From assembly GCA_017607445.1 (NCBI GenBank), contig JAEVHH010000007.1:868001-932000 (forward strand): a stretch of 64,000 nucleotides of DNA. Direction: 5' to 3'. This document shows, piece by piece, positions 60,847-64,000 of this stretch. The notes below the pieces were generated by a model, which was given only the letters and a program-made list of their open reading frames with translations, did no database searches and was not told the origin of the DNA. Each line of letters starts with the position of its first letter. The stretch's first letter is position 1. Position numbers and translations under genes: made by a program. The stretch is from Histoplasma ohiense. Its lineage: Eukaryota > Ascomycota > Eurotiomycetes > Onygenales > Ajellomycetaceae.

Positions 60847-61832
60847 TTAGAGTGAGAGCTCATCTTTTCCCTGTTCTTGTCTATTCACAAGCAATGCAGT
60901 GTTCATGTGTGTGGGGGGTTTACTTGAAGTGATCATATTTGAACATTGATTTGTGAAGTGCTCTGACTTGTCACAGTGTATGCAGACTTCTCTGATGATT
61001 TGATTGATGATGTTCTTTTCTGAGATGTTAGAGATTCTCAGATGACTTGTGTTCATGTGTGGAATTCAGTTCATTGATTCTGATTCAGAGGTGGGGGATG
61101 CTGCAGAGTGGTTCAAGATGTACATATTTATTCAGTGAAATTCTCTATGATTTTGAAGCATACAGAACTGAGACAGATTGTTGTTCAACAGACAAAGATC
61201 AGTACAGAATTTGCTGTATGTTGAGAGCTTCAGATGCTCTATACTTTGATTATGCAACTGAAAGTTCAAGTTCTTGAACAATATATTGATTTTGACAGTG
61301 TTGTTTCAGTCTTACTCATCTGCTTCTAGAAGCTTGTGATTGAATTCAGAAAAGTAAGTTGTCAATGTGATGTTCATCTGATGAGTTTGATTAAGCCAGT
61401 CTAACATCTTGACTTGAAGTGTAGGATTGAGAAAGAGGGAGTTGAGTTGTTGAAAGACTAGCTCTGATGTATGCTGATGATTCTGACAATGACTCATTCA
61501 GGGTTGAAATTTTGCTAATGTGTTGCCATTCAATCTGCTATGAATATACCACATTTGATTGAATAGTGAGTCTATTGCTTGTTCATTGATGTTCAATTTG
61601 ATGTTTGTTTTTGACTTTCACACAAGGTAGAGTGCTAGATCTTTCTTGTATTTGTTGAGGATTGGAAGCTTCTCTCTTGGGAGCTTTTCATGAGGCACAG
61701 ATGTAGAAGAAATGATGAATGTGGAAGTACTCATCTCAGCAAGTTGTTGTTGCAATTCAGTTATCTGTAGTGTCTGCTGCTGGAGGATGCTTTGTAGATC
61801 TAAGTTATCATCCACTGTGTTTGAGTGTGATG
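60847..61832 (-). pseudogene. G5 gag, 5' end removed by G7
   Basis: Reads from 61832 to the shared TAA (60847-60849). The knuckle is CIHCDKSEHFTNQC (60943-60984). The expected start would be about 61860, so nine to ten codons are cut off by G7. TGA interruptions fall at Trp positions. Confidence 0.83.
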
Positions 61833-62366
61833 TGTGATGGGTTAGCATCTGTTAGTAATTATCTTACGCAATCAACTCCCCTTCTGCACCCGCTCGTTTC
61901 TGGCTGTTGTGACCTCATGTAACCCTCAATGTTCTTCCGCTCCATGCTCTGTGCTCATGTAGTTTCTAATGATTCTTCTGCATAGCTCTTAACATTCTTC
62001 TGCTCCATGCTCTGCACTTGTGTAGTCTCTAACAATTCTTCTGTGTAGCTTCTAACATTCTTCTGCTCTGTGTTCTGCATTTATGTAGTCTCTAATGATT
62101 CTTCTGCATAGCTCTCAATGATTCTCCTGCTCCATGCTCTGCACTTGTGTAGTTTCTAACAATTCTTACACATACCTCTTAATGTTCTTCCACTCCGCAC
62201 TCCACTGTGGAGTGGCTTCTGATATTCTTTCACTCTGAACTTTTCTCTATAAGAATCTCCTTTGTATGATCTTTTCTTCTGATTTCTTTTCTCTTTTCTT
62301 TCTTAATCAATTCATAATCTGTAATTAGAATAGTATCAAATTGTTAATTGAAGTATGTCTGTTACA
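61833..62366 (+). repeat. G7 5' LTR (534 bp)
   Basis: Starts TGTGATGGGTTAGCATCTG and ends TCTGTTACA. The outer 80 bases keep CpG (ttacgcaatc, cacccgctcg); the rest has little. Confidence 0.92.
62248..62253 (+). promoter_or_regulatory. TATA-like box in chromovirus LTR
   Basis: TATAAG followed by a CT-rich stretch, present at the same LTR position in all copies (for example minus strand 59836-59841 in G6). It is about 120 bp before the LTR end, the usual place for the U3 promoter. Confidence 0.5.
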
Positions 62367-62774
62367 TTACAAATTGATTCTTCTGCATTTAAGGTCTGAG
62401 TGTCTCATTATTAGTTCTTACACTCAAGTGTGTCATTACCAGTTCTTACATCTGAGTGTGTTGTTATCAGTTCTTACACCTGAGTGCATTGTTTACAGAT
62501 CTGAGTGTCTAGTCATTACAAGAGATCTCTTGTGGATCTGAGTGCTCTTATCATTAGTTATATAGACTGTTGTGTCTAAGCATCTGAAACACAATCAACT
62601 GTGTTCTACAAGGCCTGAGTGTCTATGAACTGTAACACTGTGAATAGTGTTCATGAAGAAGCTTGATCAAGCTTAGTGCTGCAACACTGTGAATAGTGTC
62701 TGTGAGAGAATCAAATGTCTACAAGTATTTCTTTTCTTTTTTTTTATTATTATTACATATCTCTAGACATCAAA
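62367..62774 (+). repeat. G7 leader with repeated motif
   Basis: Repeats of ctgagtgt/ctgagtgc separated by tcttacac or tgttatcag (62393-62690), then a T-rich (TTA)n stretch before the gag ATG. This mirrors the leader of G2. Confidence 0.78.
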
Positions 62775-63788
62775 ATGAACTATGAACAATTCTATGAACA
62801 CCTGCTGCATCTGAATGCAGTGGATGATAACTTAGATCTACAAAGCATCCTCCAGCAGCAGATGCTACAGATGACTGAATTGCAATGATGATTTGCTGAG
62901 ACAAGCACTTCTGTGTTCACTGTTCCTTCTACATCTGCATCTCATGAAAAGCCCCCAAGAGAGAAGCTTCCAATCCTCAATAAATACAAGAAAGACCTAG
63001 CACTCTATCTCATGTGGAAGTCAAAAATGAATGCCAAATTGAACATCAATGGATGAGCAATAGACTTGCTATCCAATCAAGTGTGGTATATTCATAGCAG
63101 ATTGAATGGCAATGTGTTAGCAAAATTTCAATTCTGAATGAGTCATTGTCAGAATCATCAGTATATGTCAGAGCTAGTCTTTCAACAACTTGACTCCCTC
63201 TTTCTCAATTCTATACTTCAAGCCAAGATGTTAGACTGACTTAATCAAACTCATCAGATGAATGTTGTGTTGACAATTTATTTTTCTGAATTCAATCACA
63301 AGCTTCTAGAAGCAGATGAGCAAGACTGAAATGATGCTGTCAAGATCAATATATTGTTCAAGAACTTGAACTTTCAGTTGCATAATTGAAGTGTAGAGTG
63401 TCTGAAGCTCTTAATATACAGTGAATTCTGTGCTGATCTTCATCTGTTGAACAACAATCTGTCTCAGTTTCACATATTTCAAAATCACAGAGAATTCTGC
63501 TGAACAAATGTGTACATCTCAAACTGCTCTGCAGCATTCCTCATCTTCAAATCAGAATCAATGAACTGAGTCCCACATATAAATACAAGTCATCTGAGAA
63601 TCCTCAATGTCTCAGAGAAGAACATCATCAACTGAATTGTCAGAGAAGTCTGCATACACTGTGACAAGTCAGAACACTTTGCAAATCAATGTTTGAATAT
63701 GATCACTCTGAGTAAACCCCCCACATGTGTAAATGCTGTGTCACTCATGGATAGACAAGAACAGAGAAAAGATGAGCTCTCACTCTAA
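62775..63788 (+). pseudogene. G7 gag
   Basis: ATG 62775 to TAA 63786-63788, 338 codons. The conserved capsid segment LLSNQVWYIHSRL (about 63067-63105) and CCHC knuckle CIHCDKSEHFANQC (63655-63696) are readable. TGA is at several Trp positions. Confidence 0.86.
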
Positions 63789-63814
63789 AACATGAATGAG
63801 AGCTCAAGAAGCAG

Positions 63815-64000
63815 AAAGCTAGTTGAAGATTCAAACAGAAGATACAAGTGAATACAATCATGATTTCTGTCATTGTAAATAGCTTAGTCAATGTATGAGC
63901 AATGATAGACAGTGGTTTCCTTCACTATGCTCTTATAGACACTCAGCTGATTGAGAAGCATAAGCTTCAGTGTATTCTCTTTCTCAAACTGTGTAAACTC
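63815..64000 (+). pseudogene. G7 pol start (protease), cut by window end
   Basis: Different frame from gag. It reads MISVIVNSLVNV, then the protease motif AMIDSGFLHYALIDTQLIEK with D-S-G intact (63899-63958). Continues out of the window. Confidence 0.8.

Larger units (their letters stand above)
50462..61832 (-). mobile_element. G5: chromovirus, split by G6 and cut by G7
   Basis: 3' LTR (50462-50995), pol to 54092, complete G6 inserted (54093-60319), then pol and gag resume (60320-61832). At 61833 G7 begins, about 28 bp short of the expected gag start. The GAACA beside both sides of G6 joins the two G5 parts exactly. Confidence 0.92.
61833..64000 (+). mobile_element. G7: chromovirus, 5' part, continues past the window
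   Basis: 5' LTR, leader, gag and the beginning of pol on the plus strand, inserted at the start of G5 gag. The left flank is tgatg (61828-61832). The right end is not in the window. Confidence 0.92.

Overview
The window is one block of nested, mutated transposable elements, with no recognisable free-standing host gene. It looks like repeat-rich heterochromatin of a filamentous fungus, most likely an ascomycete. The grounds are the element types together (Ty3/gypsy chromoviruses, Tad1-like LINEs with RNase H, a hAT, a Copia), short introns of about 40-60 bp with ACTAAT-like branch sites, and RIP-like hypermutation. Almost every coding frame is broken by TGA at Trp (TGG) or Arg (CGA) positions. 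Element comparisons show C-to-T change at CpG and CpC, while CpA/TpG stays abundant.

Layout. Bases 1-5 and 13231-14920 belong to a LINE (family L1, copy a). A Ty3/gypsy element G0 (6-13230, 271-bp LTRs, target duplication GACAG) sits in it. G0 is itself split by chromovirus G1 (2600-8675, 533-bp LTRs, target duplication GTTCA). G0 also carries a spliced gene on the strand opposite to gag-pol, near its 3' end. LINE copy L1b (14921-16129 plus 27028-27376) is split by a hAT element (about 16130-27027). The hAT is split by a Copia element (21542-26676, 97-bp LTRs, target duplication GATTG). Inside the hAT boundaries lie a histone H3-like gene (minus strand, 16629-17228), an unknown coiled-coil gene (plus, 17978-18711) and the transposase gene (19255-21541).

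From 27377 a second LINE family (L2b) is interrupted by chromovirus G2 (29396 onward, plus strand), G2 by G3 (33001), G3 by G4 (43103), G4 by G5 (50462), and G5 by G6 (complete, 54093-60319) and G7 (61833 to the window end, plus strand). G3 also holds a full-length L1 LINE (34265-40990, 14-bp target duplication). G4 holds two L2 LINE copies inserted head-on within about 16 bp of each other (45357-47684 and 47713-49773). G1-G7 are one chromovirus family: gag with a CCHC knuckle, then PR-RT-RNase H-integrase-chromodomain in another frame. Their LTRs differ in length mostly by steps of 63 bp.

Worth most attention: the H3-like histone-fold gene inside the hAT; the antisense, intron-containing Cys-rich gene inside G0; the CpG/CpC mutation context; and the survival of CpG mostly at the outer edges of elements. 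Coordinates of LTRs, target duplications and exons were read base by base. Domain limits inside the broken gag-pol genes are approximate.
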